From positions 1-64,000 of the forward strand of contig JAPDFW010000101.1 in the NCBI GenBank assembly GCA_028826165.1: a stretch of 64,000 bases of DNA. Reading direction: 5' to 3'. A program made the translations under genes and the position numbers. The stretch is from Anaeramoeba ignava. Its lineage: Eukaryota > Metamonada > Anaeramoebidae. Shown here one piece after another: positions 41,801 to 55,500 of this stretch. Each line of letters opens with the position of its first letter. The stretch's first letter is position 1. Below the pieces are notes generated by a model that searched no databases, was not told the origin of the DNA, and saw only the letters and a program-made list of their open reading frames with translations.

Positions 41801-42351
41801 AACCCAAAATTTATGGAAAAACAACTCAAAATGAAAGAATGGAAATTTTGACAAGTTTCCAAAATAACGTTAATAAATGCATTTTCATCTCAAGAGTTGG
41901 TGATAACTCAATTGATTTACCCGATGCAAATGTGATTATCCAGATATCAAGTCATTATGGTTCAAGGAGACAAGAAGCACAAAGATTGGGAAGAATTTTA
42001 AGACCAAAACCAAGTCATGATAATCCAAATGAATTTAGTGCTTTTTTTTACACTTTAGTTTCTCAAGATACTCAAGAAATGTATTATTCAACTAAAAGAC
42101 AACAATTCTTAATTGATCAAGGTTATTCTTTTAAAGTTATTTCTAATTTAATTCCTGAAGATAATTTAAAAGATTTATGTTTTTCTAAAAAAGAAGATCA
42201 AGAATATCTTCTTGAAAAAGTTTTGAAAAAAGCTGATGATAAAGAAGAAGATGAAGAAGATTTTGATGCAAAAGGTCTTCGTGAAATTAAAAAAAGAGAA
42301 AAAGCAAAAACAATTAAAAAAAGGAAAATAAATTTTAAATTTAGATTTTAA
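38871..42351 (+). CDS. ERCC3: TFIIH DNA helicase/translocase XPB (Ssl2), interrupted by an intein at the Walker A motif
   Basis: Three GT-AG exons: 38871-39969, 40035-41097 and 41169-42351. Without the 966-bp intein the length is 2,379 nt, or 792 residues (human XPB 782), with no frameshift. ATG 38871 (MSKKNQSNFYTG) is preferred to the in-frame ATG 38823, which would add a poly-Phe leader translated from the T-rich element. The N-terminus has an (IKEN/NKEN)n tract. Motifs: DRD region around RPIWLTNDRHIFLEAFSP; KMFGRGRARSG; Walker A LPCGAGK/SLVG (split by the intein); DEVHVVPAETFRK (motif II); LTATLVREDE (motif III plus RED); YIAKVQCAEVWCP; QEAQRLGRILRPK (motif VI); STKRQQFLIDQGYSFKVI. XPB opens promoter DNA in Pol II initiation and in nucleotide-excision repair. 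It converges with the STRA6-like gene 88 bp downstream. Confidence 0.95.
40067..41032 (+). mobile_element. Intein in the XPB Walker A motif (GAGK^SLVG)
   Basis: A 322-residue in-frame insert that starts with Cys (CFGYNTPILMFNGEIKMVQD, block A). Block B is NESH followed by ILCL, and the end is FLIDRNHRFLLGDFTVTHN, followed by Ser of the host SLVG. The terminal His-Asn, Cys1 and +1 Ser are intact. Aligned with the ATPase intein, the first ~40 and last ~24 residues are clearly homologous and the middle is diverged. The endonuclease region retains only traces: PYLFGYFFMLIKPG and ILAGILDCVGNLD, where the catalytic Asp positions are replaced. The frame is fully open, so a spliceable precursor is expected. 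The insertion is protein-level and not an intron: no GT-AG pair removes exactly this segment, and joining GK to S reconstitutes the P-loop. Confidence 0.95.
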
Positions 42352-42439
42352 AAGAAAAAAATTATTTTTTTTTTTAGAATTTTTTTTTTTTGAATTAGTA
42401 AAAAAAAAAAGAAAACAAAAAGAAAACAAATTTTTGAAA

Positions 42440-45400
42440 TTATTTTTGTTTTTTATCATCATTTGAAGATAAAGAAATTTCTTGAACATCTTTTCTTTTT
42501 TGATTCTTCTTATTTCTTTTATCTTTATTTTGATTCTCAATATCTTCCAAATGTAAATTATTTTTTCTTTCTTCTTCTTCTTTCAAAAAAGTAGCTCTTT
42601 GTTTTAACATTTTTCGATTATTACTCATTGAAATTAACATCAAAAAAGTAGAACGAGCTTTTCTATTTTTAAACTCTTTTTTTTCATCTTTAATTATTTG
42701 AGCTGATTCTTTTGTTTTTTGTAAAAGTAACTGATTAGCAAAAGAAATAACAATAGGATTATTATGAATAGCATCACTTTCAAACATTGAAAAATAACTG
42801 AGGAAACCTGAATCAGATATTCTAGTTAATTTTTCCATTCCCATATCGATTCTCATAAAGAAAAAAGAAGCACCAAAAAGAACAATAATCAATCTTATAA
42901 ATGAAATGACTAAACTTGGAACAACATTCAAGAAGATCCATAAAAATTCAAACAAAGAAAACCAACGTCCATGAACAACTACAAGTTTTCCCGAAATGAA
43001 AAAACGTCTGAAAACTTTCTTGAGAATTTGTCTTGCAATCCAACTTCCAACAACTAATCCAAGTAGCCAAACAACAAGTTTCTTAAATAACCAAACGCGA
43101 ACAGGACGATATACAATTAGCCATAGAATCAATGTGCAGAACACCCAATTAAAAATAAATCCAACAAGAGTGTGACCTGTTTGAAATCCTATGTATCGAA
43201 TTGATTGGACAACAGATTTTGTCATATTAGGATTGAAATTTGGATTATCTGAAAACTTGAAAAACCAGTTTCCAAATCTTGCTCTCATTATACGAGAACG
43301 GAACAATCTCATAACAAACCACCACATTAGAATTACCACAAAAAGATTAAAAGCTGATGAAATTGAAGCTGCAACTGTGATTGAATTTTGGAGTTCTGTA
43401 ACGGCACTTTTTGGAACACCTAAAGCTTCTCCTGGTAAAGTTATAGTATCAAGATAAGTATTAAGTTCGTTCACACTCGGATTTGAATCATTAAGTGCTC
43501 CGTTTATATCTGTCAATGTGGACTCCAGTGTGATTGTTGATGTGACAATTTGTTCTCTCACATCAGAAATTATGTAATTGAACCATTCAATCGCAAGTGT
43601 TAAAAGCATAACAAGAAAAGTAACAAATATAATTGACATGAATGCTCCAATTAGTAATCTTTGTGGGAAGTAGAAATCCTTTGTTGTTTCAAATGCTCGA
43701 TGTTCTGATTTCGGTCTATACACAAACAATCCCAAAAATCCTTTTTTGGCAGCTTTATATTTTGAGTCGAAATATTTCTTTATTGAATTCCTTATTTTTT
43801 TGCCATTAGATTCAGATTGGTTATTATATTTCTTTTTCTCATACTCATTTTCAGAGTCTGTAATTGATGTTTCACTTTCACTTGTTTTTTCACTTTCATC
43901 TTCAAAATGATGAGTTTTTCTTGGAGGTAAAGGAGGTTTAATTATAGGAGGAGGAAGATTATCGATATCCTTTGGTAATCTTGGGGGTAAAGGAGGAGGG
44001 AAATTAACATTATCTTTTTGTGATCTTGGAGGTAAAGGAGGAGGGAAATTAATATTATCGTTATTTGGCAATCTTGGAGGTAAAGGAGGAGGTTCAATTA
44101 TTGGTGGAGGAATATCTTCAAGTTCTAATTCATCGATTTGAATATTATCCTTCATAATATTTTGTTTTTTATTTCGTGTTCTTCTTCTTTTTTTCTTTTT
44201 TTCCTTAACAATTTTTTTGCTGTTTTTTGTTCCTAAAGGAAGTAATCTTTTAACAAGTAAATTGTAATTTGTAATTTTTGTTCTATAAAATTCCCATCCT
44301 TTTTTTTTGCTAAAAATGAGGATCATTCCATATAAAAGAATGAACATTAAAATTGCTTGGAAAACACAAAGGAGAACAAATAAAATTATTGTGTAAGCAT
44401 TTATCGGATTTGTTGGTTTATATGCTGTCATTTTGTCTTTTGCAGCAACAATAAAAAATAATGGGATAATTGTGATAACAAAGTTAATGAATATGAATAT
44501 TTTATGGAAATAGAAGTGATTGAACCACATTATTACTACTAATGAGATTATTGTAAATATTGTTAAAGTTTTCCAATTATCTAATAAAAATATTTAAAAT
44601 ATAAATATAAATATAAAAGAAAAGTTGTTTTTTTTTTTTAAATTATTACCTTCATATTTAAAATCAATCTCTCCAACTTCTACATGTATTAAATTTGATG
44701 TAACATTAACACCATCAACTTCAAAACAAAGTCTACAATCACCTGATCTATATCCATAAAAAATCAAATTCTCACAACTAAATTCACCATCAGAATCAGT
44801 TAAAAGACTTTGTTGATGATTAAAAGTATCATATTCATTTTGAAGAGAATCATTCAAAGATAAACGGAAACCATAAGTTTCTTGATAAGATAAGTCATAA
44901 TCAGCCTTGAAAATAATACGATGATTTGGAACAGGATTTCCAATAGAATCAACAACTTTGATATAAGGATATTGAACAAGAGGTTTATCAAGATAAACAG
45001 TACTTTGAGGTTGTTGAAGAATATAAATTTGAGAAACAGTTGTTGAAACTTCGAATAAACGCTGATCTTCTTGAGAAACATCATCACAATAATAAGTAAT
45101 TGTATAATTTGCAGGTGTACAATAAGTGAAAATAAGAGTATCAAAAATAGCTGTTCCATTTGTACTTGTTTGTTGAACTGAAAGTGGATCCAATTCGCAG
45201 GGAAAATCACTTAGATTTTGTTCTTCAAGTGAATTTGTAGTTTCATTCCATAAATAAACATTTGTGATTTTAGCTGAAACTTTCTTATCAACAATATAAG
45301 CTCCATCCAAAGTTAAAACAGAAACTAATCTTGGAACTGGTGTGATTTGTTGAACTTGGATTTTTATTGTTTCGTAATTTTCTTGATAGTAATTTGTTAA

Positions 45401-48400
45401 ATCATTTAGTTTTAATTGTGATGGTGTTGTTGATAATGTTATGTTCACACTATCTGAACGTACTCCATATGATGTAAATACTAATTCATAATTTCCTGCT
45501 GTTCCTGATTCAAATATTAAATCTTCTAATATTGTCCATCCATTTGTTTTAGATACTCCAGGTTTATATGAAAAATCATAAGTGTAATTATTTGGTGATG
45601 ATAAAAATCTTATATCAATATCATAATATGCAAGTGGATCACGACTTATATCCTAATTTTTAAATAAATTTTTAAAATAATTTTTAAATAAATTTTAAAT
45701 AAATTTATAAATAAATTTTCAAATAAATTTTTAAATAAATTTTCAAATAAATTTTTTAATAAATAAAAATTTTTTAATTTTAAATAATTTTTTAAATAAA
45801 TTTTTAAATAAATTTATAAATAAATTTTTAAATAAATTTTTAAATAAATTTTTAAATAAATTTTTAAATAATTTTTAAATAAATTTTTAAATAAATTTAC
45901 CATAATTTGAACTATTCCAATTTGTGGAAAATATGAATTTAAAGAAACATAACTTGATGGATACGATTGAATATCTATATAAGCAACTTCATTTTCAAAC
46001 CAAACATTTTGTGAAACAACAGTTTTTTCAAATTCTTCTCCTTCAGCAAAAATAAAAGTAAATAAAACATTTGCTGTTGTAATTGTTGTTCCAGAATCTG
46101 AATAAATTTCAAATATTCTTAATTCTTTTTTTTTTTTTTTTTGAAAATTTAAAATTAAAAATTTAAATAATTTAAATTAAAAAAAATTTATTTACCATCA
46201 AATGAAACATAACCAGATGAATTAGAAGGTAAACTATAAGCACAAGGTGATATACGACCACCTCTACATAAACCATCATCATCTGCACTTGAATACATTG
46301 CAATATAAAATTGTTCAGCTGTTGGTGGATTTAATAATGTTGCATTCACTTTAATTCTATAATTTTCAAGTGGAGATGCTCCAGAATCTTGAATTTTAAT
46401 ACTAAAAAGTGGATCTAAATTTGTATTAATAATAATTGCATTAGATTCTAAATGATGATCTTCTTGAAATGTAATAACAATTTCATCAACTAAAAAAAAA
46501 GAAAGAAAAGAAAAAAAAAATTTTTAATTATTTTTCCAAATACATGAAATTTTTAAAAATTTTTTTTAAAAAACCTTCTGAATTTGAAATGTTAATTGTA
46601 TGATTTTCAAATGAAGTTAATTCTCCATTAGTCATTATAAAATATTCATAAATTCCTGGGAATCTAAATAAGAAATCATTTTCAAGAGAAGCAATTCCAC
46701 TTGAATTAGTTAAGTTCAAAGATTTAACACCATAAAATTGAGATTGAATATCATAATTTTCCAAAAATGAAGGTGGAATCATTGTTTCATAATTATCAAC
46801 ATTAAGATAATTGATAGATAAATTAGTAGCAATTATAACTTCTTCACTATCAATAACATAATCTGGTGCATGTGATATAAAAATTAAAGATTGGATTCCA
46901 TCAACACCAACATCATTACTATCTTTTACTGAAATTAAGAAAGGGTCTGATGAAAATTGTCTTACTGGTATTTCATTTGGTTGAGAAATTATTGAGGCAT
47001 TTGAAACTTTTTTTTAAAAAAATAAAGATAAATAAAAATAAATATAAATAAAAATTTTCTATTTGAAATTTCATACTTTTTTCATCAACAATTAAAACCA
47101 TAGTTTGTGAACTACATTCTTTTGCTCCAGGAGAAGAACCAGCATAAATAATTAATTGAGTTAACATTGATGAACCTGTTAATACTAAATTTGTAATTGA
47201 AGCTTCTCCTGTACTATCTGTAGTAATATTATTTGGTACTTCAAAAGTTATCAAATGTTTTTCTACTTCAAATGAAATGTAAAAATTTTCAACTGGTTGA
47301 TTTAAATAATCAATAACCTATTTATTTTATTTTTTTTAATTAATTAATTAAAAATTTTTTATTAAATTTTTTGAAACCGAACATGAATGTAAAATGATGA
47401 TAAAGGTTCTCCTGAAATTGTTGAATTGGGAAATATTGAAGAAGGAACTTCAATAAAAGCACATGTTGTACCATTAGGATTTGTTGTATCTGTATTAATT
47501 GTAAGTAAACTTGTATCTACAAAAAATTCATTATCTACTTGAAATCTTAGTTTAAAATTAAAATCTCCAGATTGAGATGATACAATAATTTTTAAAGGTG
47601 TTTGCACAATTCCATTAATTCTATAAAATTATAAAATTATAAACATGAACATGAAAATAAACAAAATTTTTTCTTTTGTGATAAATTTTACCCTGTTATA
47701 AAATTGGTTTGATTTAAAATTATTGGAGGATTAGAAATTATAAGACCATCTTGATTAACAATTAAAATTTCAACATTTTTCTTCCAAATTCCTTGAGAAT
47801 TTTCATTTACAACTGAGATTTGAGGAATTGGATCAATTTCACTTGAAAGATCCGAATTATTAATTGGAGTAAATTTGAAACTTTGATTTATATTCATAAT
47901 ACTAATTTTTTGAACACTTGATTGAAGATGAATATCATTTGATTCATTACTAAAAACTCCATCACAAATGAAAGATATTCTAAAACTTTTTGACGAATCT
48001 GTTTCTCCTGCTTGAGTAAATCCCAAACGAGAAAATGATGCATATCCTTGTGAATCTGTTGTTTCTGAAACAACATTGAAAATATCTTTTGCTGATTCAT
48101 TGATTTTTGTTGGTAAATATAGATTGGGTGCATTTTGATCTAAATATGTTGTTATTTGTGCAAAAACGATTTTGTTTGCTATTCCTTCTCCTAATGAATT
48201 CAAAACTTGTACTCTTGGTTGTGGATTCATAAATGTACTTTCAACAAGATTTGAAGGAGGTTGAGTAACAATTTGAACAGAATCAACACCTATTTTAAAT
48301 TTAATTTTTATTTTTATTTTATTTTATTATTATTATTATTAAAATATTTTTTTTTTATAAAAATTTTTTTTTTACTTGAAATTATTTTAATTGGACTTGA

Positions 48401-51400
48401 TGTCAGATTTTCTTGAAGACTATCATACCAAGTTTTTGATAAACCATCCCAATTAAATGATAAAAAAAGATGATCTGAAATTGTACCAAGAATTTTGGTT
48501 TGAACAACAATTACTCCACTTTCATTAGATGGACCAAAAATATCATTTTCAAAAATAGCTTTTATAATATTTATTAATAAATTTAATAAAAAATTTTTAA
48601 ATATAAATAAAAAATATTATATACCAAATTTCTTGTCTGGATATTGAGCTGTTGAAATATCATCAACTAATAAAGATACATATCTTCCTTCTGAAAATTC
48701 TCCATTTTCATTAAATAAAGTAAGTGTAGCATTAATTTGAGGAGAAATATCCATATCATATTCTTCAGGTTGAAATGATTCAAGATTAATTTTTCCAGCT
48801 TTTTTTTTATAAAAACAAGACAACTTTTTTAAAAAAAGTTTTTTTTTTTTTTCAAAATTAATTAATATACTTTCTCCATATAAAAAAGTTGTAAAATCTG
48901 AAGTAATGCTAAGATCACGAGCAGAAAAAACATAACGATAATTTCCATGATAACCTTTTGCAAAACTAATATTTTCAAAAGAAACAAGACCATCTTCATC
49001 TCCATAAGCAGTTAAAATTCCTGTTAAAATTGGTTGATATTGTGGTAATATTCTTAACCATTCAATTGTATGTAAATTTTCAGAATGATTTTGTATCTGA
49101 ATCATAGGATCATCAAATTCTGCAAAAATAGTTACTTCTTGATTTGATAATCCTTGTTTTCTATCAATATCCATAATTCTTATCTTTTTACATTTTTATA
49201 TTAATTTTATTTATATTTATATTTATATTTATATTTATATTTATATTTATATTTATATTTATATTTATATTTATATTTATATTTATATTTATATTTATAT
49301 TTATATTTATATTTATATTTATATTTATATTTATAATTTATATTTATATTTTTATTTATATTTATATTTATATTTATATTTATATTTATATTTATATTTA
49401 TATTTATATTTATATTTATATTTATATTTATATTTATATTTATATTTATATTTATATTTATATTTATATTTATATTTATATTTATATTTATATTTTTATA
49501 TTTTATATTTATATTTTTATATTTATATTTATATTTATATTTATTTATATTTATATTTATATTTATATTTATATTTATATTTATATTTATATTTATATTT
49601 TATGTTTATATTTTTATATTTATATTTATATTTATTTTTATTTGTTTATATTTTGTTTATTTTTATTTTATATATTTATATTTATTTTTATTTTATGTTT
49701 ATATTTATATTTATGTTTATATTTATATTTATATGTTTTTATATTTATATTTTATATTTATATTTATATTTATATTTTATGTTTATATTTTATATTTTAT
49801 ATTTTTATTTATATATTTATATTTATATTTTATATTTATATTTTTAAATTTATGTTTATGTTTATGTTTATATTTTATTTTTATGTTTATGTTTATATTT
49901 TATATTTTATATTTATATTTTATTTTATTTTATTTATTTATATTTTTATATATTTATCAATTTATTTATTTTTATATTTATATTTTAATTTTATATTTAT
50001 ATTTTTATTTTTATATTTATATTTATATTTTATTATTTTTATTTTTGTTTATTTTTATAATTTATTTTTATATTTTTATATTTTTATTTTTATTTTTATT
50101 TATTTATTTATTTATAATTTTATGTTTATATTTGTTTATTTTTATAATTTATTTTTATATTTTTATATTTTTATTTTTATTTTTATTTATTTATTTATTT
50201 ATAATTTTATGTTTATATTTATTTATATTTATTTTTTGTTTATATTTTATATTTTTTTTATGTTTTATTTATATTTTATTTATATTTATATTTATATATT
50301 TATGTTTATGTTATATTTTATATTTATTTTATATTTTTATTTTTATATTTTTTTATATTTTGGTTATATTTAGTTTTATATTTATTTATATTTATATTTA
50401 TATTTTATATATTTATTTTATTATTTATATTTTAATTTATATTTTTATTTTTATTTTTATATTTATTATTTTTTATTTATATTTATTTATATTTATATTT
50501 ATATATTTATATTTATATTTTTATTTTATATTTTTATATTTATATTTATATTTTATATTTATATTTATTTTTATATTTATATTTTTTTATAATTTATTTA
50601 TATTTTTTATTTTATTTTTTATTTATTTTATGTTTATATTTATTTATATTTATTTATTTTATATTTTTTATTTTATATTTATATATATTTTGTTTTTTAT
50701 ATTTATATTTATATTTATAATTTATATTTATATTTATATTTTATATTTATATTTATATTTATATTTATATTTTATATTTATATTTTATATTTATATTTAT
50801 ATTTATATTTATATTTATATTTAGATTTATATTTATATTTATATTTATATTTATATTTATATTTATATTTTTATTTATTTTATATTTATATTTATATTTA
50901 TATTTATATTTATATTTATATTTATATTTATATTTATATTTATATTTATATTTATATTTATATTTATATTTATATTTATATTTATATTTATATTTATATT
51001 TATATTTATATTTATATTTATATTTAGATTTATATTTATATTTATATTTAGATTTTGTGTGTAAATTATAAAATACCTTTGGTTGTTGAGGTAAATCTTG
51101 ATTATAAGTTGCTTGAGTTGAAGGAATAATAACCATATCAATTGCACCTCCATATTCATTTGTTGTATCATCTGGTCTTTTAAATACCCAAAATGAAAAG
51201 TAAAATAATAAAGAACTTGCTATTAAAAGGAATCCAATAATTGTTATTGATCGAAAATAAACTTTATCAAGAACAAAATCAAGAAACTTTTTTGATTATT
51301 TAATTTTTATTTTTTTGATTATATGAAAAAAAAAAATTTTAATTATTTTATAATAAATAAAAATTAAAACAAACTGGTGGTAATAATTTTTGTTTTCGGG

Positions 51401-51407
51401 AAAGCAT
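42440..51407 (-). CDS. STRA6-like multi-pass membrane protein with large Ig-like ectodomain
   Basis: Thirteen minus-strand exons, all GT-AG and phase-consistent: 51407-51375, 51286-51077, 49183-48871, 48798-48625, 48558-48376, 48289-47692, 47620-47383, 47317-47077, 47006-46575, 46489-46196, 46124-45901, 45652-44650 and 44580-42440 (6,084 nt, 2,027 residues). An N-terminal membrane helix ([20 protein letters not shown]) is followed by about eight repeated Ig-like (invasin/filamin-type) domains of ~130-170 residues, with the pattern 'QPxxxxxxxxxxPxIxVxDSxGxxV ... TDSxGxAxFxNL'. The last exon is a complete ~714-residue membrane domain. It resembles STRA6/RBP-receptor proteins ([51 protein letters not shown]) and contains a Pro-rich loop ([11 protein letters not shown]3/WW-like ligands). 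STRA6 moves retinol between carrier protein and membrane; the ligand here is unknown. Exon 7-8 splice choice is the least certain. Confidence 0.82.
49184..51076 (-). repeat. Intron 2 of the STRA6-like gene: 1.9 kb (tatatt/tataaa)n microsatellite
   Basis: Near-perfect atttat-type hexamers at both ends (49200-49600 and 50700-51050). The centre is imperfect, with ttatgt and tttttat variants and an internal ~75-bp duplication (50030-50215). It is the longest intron seen in the window. Confidence 0.88.
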
Positions 51408-51568
51408 TTTTATTTTTGTTTTTATTTAATTTATTTATTTAAAACTTCAATTAAGAAAAAAGCAAAAAGGAAAAAGAAAAAATGAATTTTAAATTTTTCA
51501 AGTTTAATTTATTTTGATCATTTAAAAATAAAAATAAAAATATAAAAATAATTTAAAAAACGCCTATT

Positions 51569-51642
51569 TTATTGAGGCCGGGCTCGAACCGACGACATTT
51601 TGGTCCAAAAAGCCAAACGCTTACCGACTGAGCTATTTTTAT
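51569..51642 (-). tRNA. tRNA-like element, probably a degenerate tRNA-Lys (acceptor stem lost)
   Basis: On the minus strand there is a perfect A-box (TAGCTCAGTCGG) and a B-box (GGTTCGAGCCC). The T-arm pairs (GTCGG/CCGGC), a TTTGG/CCAAA anticodon stem encloses TTTTT, and a TTTTTT Pol III terminator follows ~10 bases downstream. A Lys (TTT) anticodon is the natural reading. The 5' acceptor strand (ATAAAAA) cannot pair with the 3' strand (CTCAATA), the D-stem is short, and the anticodon loop is two bases too long. It may be a tRNA pseudogene, a tRNA-derived SINE head, or a gene damaged by indel errors. Confidence 0.6.
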
Positions 51643-52517
51643 TTATTTTATTTTTAAATTAAATTTTTATTTTTAATTTTTATTTTTTATTTTATTTTTT
51701 TCAATTCAAAAAAATTTTATTATTTATATTATAATTAATTTTTATTTATTTTTATTAATTTTTATTTATATTTTTAATTATAATTAATTTATTTATTTAT
51801 TTATAAATCTATTTTTTTAAATATTTTTTTATTTTATATTTATATTATTATTTATTTTTATCCGATTTTTTTTTTATTTTTATTTTTATATTTATATTTT
51901 TAAAATTATAATTAATTTATAATTTATTTATAAATCTATTTTAAATATATTTTTAATTTTATTATTTTTATTATTATTATTTTTAAAAATTTTAAATATA
52001 TTTTTATTTATATTTTAAATTAAATTTTTTTTATTTTTAATTTTATTTTATTTTTCAATTCAAAAATTTTTTATTTATTTATATTTTTATAATTAATTTT
52101 TATTTTTATTTTAATTTTTTTATTTTTTATTTATATTTATATTTTTTATTATTTTTTAATTTATTATTTATTTTTTAAATCAATTTTAAATTTTATTTTT
52201 AATTATATTTTATATTATTATTTATTTTTATTTTATTTTATATTTATTTATTTTATATTTATATTTTTAATTATAATTAATTTATTATTTATTTATAAAT
52301 CTATTTTTAAATATATTTTTATTTTATATTTTTATTATTATTTATTTTTTATCCGATTTTATATTTATTAATTTTATATTTATATTTTTAATTATAATTA
52401 ATTTATTATTTATTTATAAATCTATTTTAAATTTATTTTTAATTTCAAATTGGTTTAATTTCTTTTTTATTTATTTTTGGTTTTTAATTTTTTTAATTTT
52501 TTTTAATTTAATTTAAT
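51643..52517. other. Intergenic AT-rich stretch with decayed internal duplications
   Basis: No coding signal. A ~110-bp motif (tataattaatttattatttatttataaatctattttt...) recurs about four times (51770, 51900, 52270, 52390), twice followed by an identical ttatttttatccgatttt-like tail near 51855 and 52345. This points to old tandem duplication in the 3' flank of the ankyrin-BTB cluster. Confidence 0.6.
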
Positions 52518-55500
52518 TTAAATTTTTAATTCTTTTAAAATTAAATCAATTATTGAATTTGGATTTAATTGATAATAATCTTTTAAATCAAAATATTCTT
52601 CTAAAATATCTTTATCTTCAATTTCTTTTGAAAAATTATCATGATAAAGGAAATAAATTAATTCTTTAATTGTTTCAAATGATTTTTGTGAATAATCATG
52701 AACTTGATTTGATGTATCTTGAATATTTAATTGAAACATTCCTTTAAATAATTCACTTCTTATTATTAATATTAATTTATGAATTTTAATTTCTTTTTCT
52801 TCACAAATTATTGTAAAATCTTTGGTTTCATTTTGTTCATATAATTTTGATAAATCTTTTATTATTCCTTTTCTTCCTTTTTTGGTTTCAATCCAATTTG
52901 TTTCAATTTCAATTTCTTTAAAAAATTCTGTTATTTTTTTATATTCTTCATTTTCATTTTCATTTTCATTTTTTAATTGAATAATTTTATCAAAATTAGA
53001 AAATCCTGTATAAAGGAAATTTAAAATAATTTCAATTTCTTTTTTTGGTTTTTGATAACAATTATTGATAAATTTTTGTAAAATCAATTCATTATTATCA
53101 AATCTTGATAATAAAATTAATTTATGAACTTTAAATTTAAATGAATCATTTGATTGAATTATTAAATCTGAAAAATTATCATTTGATTTTAATAAATTAT
53201 TCATATCTTCATTAAGAGAATAAATTTGTGAAAATAATTCAATAAATTGTTTTGTAATATGTTTTTGTTTCAAATCATCAATATTCACATCATTCATTAA
53301 TAAAAATTTGATTACATTTTCATTTTCATTTTTAATTGATATTGAAAGAGCTGTTTCATTTTCATTTGTTTTTGCATTAATATCAATTCCTTTGGAAACT
53401 AAATATTTAATAATTTGAATTGAATTAAATTTGCAAATTAAATGTAAAGCAGTTTGATTTTGATTTGTTTTGGCATTAATATCAATTCCTTTGGAAATAA
53501 GATATTCAATAACTTTTAATGATGGATTATTTTGGCAAGCTAAATGTAAAGCAGTTTCATTTCGATTTGTTTTGGCATTAATATCAATTCCTTTGGAAAT
53601 TAAATATTCAATAATTTGGAAAAAATTATATTGACAAGCTAAATGTAAAACTGTTTCATTTCGATTTGTTTTTGCATTAATATCAATTCCTTTGGAAATC
53701 AAATATTCAATAGTTTGGAAAAAATTATATCTGCAAGCTAAATGTAAAACTGTTTCATTTGTAGTTTGTTTTTGCATTAATATCAATTCCTTTGGAAATC
53801 AAATATTCAATAACTTCTATTGATGAATTGTATTGGCAAGCATAATGTAAAGCAGTTTCATTATAGTTTGTTTTTTCATTAATATCAATTCCTTTGGAAA
53901 TCAAATATTCAATAATCTCTATTGATGGATTATTTTGGCAAATTATATGTAAAGCAGTTTGATTTTGATTTGTTTTTCATTAATATCAATTCCTTTGGAA
54001 ATCAAATATTCAATAACTTCTATTGATGGATTATTTTGGCAAACAAAATGTAAAGCATTTTTATTAAGATTTGTTTTTTCATTAATATCAATTCCTTTGG
54101 AAATAAGATATTCAATAACTTCTATTGATGAATTAGATTGACAAGCTAAATGTAAAACAGTTTGATTTTGATTTGTTTTGGCATTAATATCAATTCCTTT
54201 GAAATCAGATATTCAATAACTTCTATTGATGGATTATATTCACAAGCATAATGTAAAGCAGTTTCATTATCATTTGTTTTTTCATTAATATCAATTTCTT
54301 TGGAAATTAAATATTCAATAATTTCTATTGATGAATTATATTGACAAGCTAAGTGTAAAGCAGTTTGATTTTGATTTGTTTTGGCATTAATATCAATTCC
54401 TTTGGAAATTAAATACTTAACAACTTCAAGTGATGGATTAAACCCACAAGATAAATGTAAAACTGTTTCATTATAATTTGTTTTTGCATTAATATCAATT
54501 CCTTTGGAAATTAAATATTCAATAATTTCTATTGATGGATTGTATTGACAAGCAAAATGTAAAGCAGTTTTATTTTCGTCTGTTTTTGCATTAATATCAA
54601 TTCCTTTGGAAATCAAATATTCTATAACTTCAAGTGATGCATCTGATTCACAAGCAAAATGTAGAGCAGTTTCATTTTGATTTGTTTTTTCATTAATATC
54701 AATTCCTTTGGAAATCAAATATTCAATAATTTCTATTGATGGATCTGATTGGCAAGCAAAATGTAGAGCAGTTTCATTTTGATTTGTTTTTTCATTAATA
54801 TCAAGTCCTTTGGAAATCAAATATTCAATAATTTCTATTGATGAATCTGATTGACAAGCTAAATGAAGAATTGTTTCATCCCATTTTGTTTTTATATTAA
54901 TATTAATCCCTTTGGAAATTAAATATTCAATAATTTCGATTGATGGTTCATTTCGACAAACTAAATGTAATATTGTTTCATTGTAATTTGTTTTTTCATA
55001 TAAATCAATTCCTTGTAATATCAAATATTCAATAATTTCAAGTGATAGATTATTTTGGCAAACTAATTGTAAACATGTTTTATTCCATCTTGATTTTAAA
55101 TGAATATCAATTCCTTGTGTTATTAAGTATTCAATAACTTTAAGTGAATTATATCGACAAGCTAAATGTAATATTGTTTCATTCCATTTGGTTGTTGAAT
55201 GAATATCAATTCCTTTTGATATTAAATATTTAATAATTTCAAGTGAATTATATCGACATGCATAATGTAAAACTGTTTGGTTTTCTCTTGTTTTTGAATT
55301 AATATCAATTCCTTGTGATATTAAATATTTAATAATTTCAAGTGAATTCTTTTTACATGCATAATGTAATATTGTTTCATTTTCATTTGTTTTAGAATTA
55401 ATATTAATTCCTTTGGATATTAAATATTCAATAATTTCAAGTGAATTCTTTTTACATGCATAATGTAATATTGTTTTATTTTCATTTGTTTTTGAATTAA

